DNA from: CAZWDO01 sp964632485 [NCBI: uncultured bacterium]
GTDB lineage: Bacteria; JAGOEH01
Assembly: GCA_964632485.1 (NCBI GenBank)
Contig: CAZWDO010000032.1
Span: forward strand, 5,251 to 31,852
Direction: 5' to 3'
Length of the DNA: 26,602 nucleotides
Part shown: positions 25,253-26,602 of the stretch, one piece after another
Layout of the letters: each line of letters starts with the position of its first letter
Numbering within the stretch: position 1 is the first letter of the stretch
Made by a program: the position numbers and the translations under genes
Notes under the pieces: generated by a model
Databases searched by the model: none
What the model was told of the DNA's origin: nothing
Seen by the model: the letters and a program-made list of their open reading frames with translations, nothing else

Positions 25253-26485
25253 ATGAATAAAAGGCTTTTATTAATTATAATCCTAATCTGGTTCAATCTT
25301 GGTGGCGGAAATGATGCCTGCACATCCGCAATTATTTCTGGCAAAGCGACTCCCGATGGTCGCCCCATACTTTGGAAACACCGGGATACTGAATCCCTAT
25401 CCAACCAGATCGTATATTTTGATCAGGGGAAATATGATTTTCTCGGGGTCATCAACAGTCAGGATATGGAACATCGCGAAGTCTGGATGGGGAGTAATGA
25501 AACCGGCTTTTCTATTATTAATACCGCTTCTTACAACTTAGATGAAGAAGACCGCTATTACGATAAGATGGACCAGGAGGGTGTTTTCATGAAACAAGCC
25601 CTGGCTGAATGCTCTTCTTTGAAGGAATTTGAAATTTTTCTAAATAACACCGCTGGAAAACGGGGGGTTGTGGCCAATTTCGGAGTCATTGATGCCTTGG
25701 GTGGAGCGGCCTATTATGAAACTGGTCCGTTTACTTACACGAAATATGATGTCAACGATTCACTCGTGGCACCCGAGGGATATCTAATCCGCACTAACTA
25801 TTCATTAAGCGGCAACTCTTCTGAAGGTTACGGATTTATTCGCTATCAAACCATGGAAAACAGCTTCTTTTGGGCCAGGTTGGAGAAGAAACTCTCCTGC
25901 TCATTCATCCTCAATCATGCCACCCGATGTTTGAAGAATTCACTTCTGGAAAATGATCTTTTAAAAAATCCCTTACCTGAAGATACCCTTGCCCGTCAAT
26001 GGATACCGTTTTATGACTATATAGTCAGATCCTCATCGGCATCCAGCATGATCATTCAAGGAGTAAAGGGTGGCCAGGATCCCCGTTTAACAACACTTTG
26101 GACCATTATTGGATTTCAACTGACAACTGTGGCCTTCCCTTTGTGGGTAGCTGCCGGACCCGCGCAACCTCAGTTATTGACGGCTGATAATCACCATCAA
26201 TCGATATTGAACCAGGCTAGTCTAAAATTAAAACAAAAAATGTTTCCCTTAGTGAAAGGTTCTGGTCCAAATTATATTGATCGCAGCTATATTGCCAATC
26301 AACAAAATTCGGGCATTTATCAGAAAATTTCCCGTTTAGAACCCATAATTACTGAAAAGACGTATCAAATTCAGCAGTTGATAGAGATTAAAGGATTCGA
26401 TGCCAAATTAATCCAGGAGCATTACCGGTGGTGCGACGATATAATTCGCGTCTTTTACCGCGATTCACTGGGAATCAAAATGTAA
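25253..26485 (+). CDS. Exported Ntn-hydrolase-like acyltransferase/amidase (C45/AAT-like)
   Basis: 410 aa. A signal peptide of about 22 residues ends directly before Cys23 (NDAC|TSAIISGKATPDGRPIL). In the C45/acyl-CoA:6-APA acyltransferase and related Ntn families a cysteine followed by T-S/T and DG-rich strands is the N-terminal nucleophile. Further family-like segments are SNETGFSIINTASYNL, GVIDALGGAAYYET and LIRTNYSLSG, the last resembling the TNH motif of C45. Signal cleavage itself could expose the nucleophile. Relatives cleave or form amide bonds; the substrate here is unknown. It is not a good lipobox (Asn at -3). GAGG precedes ATG. Third gene of the operon; no clear terminator follows. 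Confidence 0.75.
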   Translation: MNKRLLLIIILIWFNLGGGNDACTSAIISGKATPDGRPILWKHRDTESLSNQIVYFDQGKYDFLGVINSQDMEHREVWMGSNETGFSIINTASYNLDEEDRYYDKMDQEGVFMKQALAECSSLKEFEIFLNNTAGKRGVVANFGVIDALGGAAYYETGPFTYTKYDVNDSLVAPEGYLIRTNYSLSGNSSEGYGFIRYQTMENSFFWARLEKKLSCSFILNHATRCLKNSLLENDLLKNPLPEDTLARQWIPFYDYIVRSSSASSMIIQGVKGGQDPRLTTLWTIIGFQLTTVAFPLWVAAGPAQPQLLTADNHHQSILNQASLKLKQKMFPLVKGSGPNYIDRSYIANQQNSGIYQKISRLEPIITEKTYQIQQLIEIKGFDAKLIQEHYRWCDDIIRVFYRDSLGIKM

Positions 26486-26499
26486 TTTTCAGTATATTT

Positions 26500-26601
26500 T
26501 TATCTGAAACCGAACAGTTTGAATTTAAAATTTATTGCCTCTAATTCCAGAGAACCGGAAGTCATAGAATTACAAATATTAGATAAGCTGTTATAAAAAA
26601 T
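26500..26601 (-). CDS. C-terminal end of an unidentified protein (cut by right edge)
   Basis: The only minus-strand frame open from the window end without an early stop gives 33 residues ending LEAINFKFKLFGFR before TAA. The alternation of hydrophobic and polar residues resembles a final beta strand, but this is too little to name a family. The gene would converge on the acyltransferase-like gene with a 14-nt gap. It could be a chance open stretch. Confidence 0.4.
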   Translation of the reverse strand: MFYNSLSNICNSMTSGSLELEAINFKFKLFGFR

Positions 26602-26602
26602 G

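Noticed and set aside
26487-26509. TTTCAG/CTGAAA inverted repeat after the acyltransferase-like gene
   Set aside because: Only 6 bp with an 11-nt AT-rich loop and no T-run; too weak to call a terminator.

Overview
The window looks like a chromosomal piece of a Gram-negative bacterium with two membranes, most likely from the Calditrichota/KSB1 part of the FCB superphylum. This placement is an inference. It rests on a TonB-dependent receptor with a carboxypeptidase-regulatory N-terminal domain, a PorV/PorQ-type outer-membrane protein, an exported protein whose C-terminal sorting-type domain contains VPNPYN, and several lipoproteins. Genes are AT-rich, tightly packed and mostly preceded by good Shine-Dalgarno sequences. 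No tRNA, rRNA, CRISPR array, transposase or phage gene was seen.

Region 1 (1-8368): the end of a plus-strand gene meets, across a strong hairpin terminator, a minus-strand series of five cell-envelope genes. In transcription order these are a TonB-dependent receptor, a secreted FN3/sorting-domain protein, a lipoprotein of unknown function, a PorV-like barrel, and an IPT/TIG plus beta-propeller lipoprotein. Region 2 (8393-10393): directly upstream on the same strand lie a corrinoid-binding protein and a uroporphyrinogen-decarboxylase-type methyltransferase. They are led by a perfect sigma70-like promoter (TTGACA-16-TATAAT) with nested dyads over the predicted start of transcription. The 24-nt gap to the receptor suggests that corrinoid methyl transfer and outer-membrane uptake are expressed together.

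Region 3 (10502-18796, minus strand): NYN-domain protein, NAD(P)HX repair enzyme (nnr), hypoxanthine phosphoribosyltransferase, cyclophilin lipoprotein, a giant outer-membrane protein (zinc peptidase-like domain + TolB-like propeller + Omp85-type barrel), and the ResB/CcsA cytochrome c assembly pair. Several neighbours overlap or nearly touch, so this is probably one operon. Region 4 (18841-22808, minus strand): a multi-spanning membrane protein overlapping pyruvate phosphate dikinase by 4 nt, closed by a hairpin. Region 5 (22809-26602): a 37-bp near-palindrome lies in the divergent promoter region. To its right a plus-strand operon encodes a flippase-like membrane protein, a CBS/CorC-domain membrane protein and an exported Ntn-hydrolase-like acyltransferase. 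The tail of a convergent minus-strand gene enters from the right edge.

The points most worth following are the corrinoid methyltransferase/TonB receptor/PorV linkage with its dyad-covered promoter, the peptidase-propeller-Omp85 fusion, and the 37-bp palindrome carrying both divergent -35 elements.
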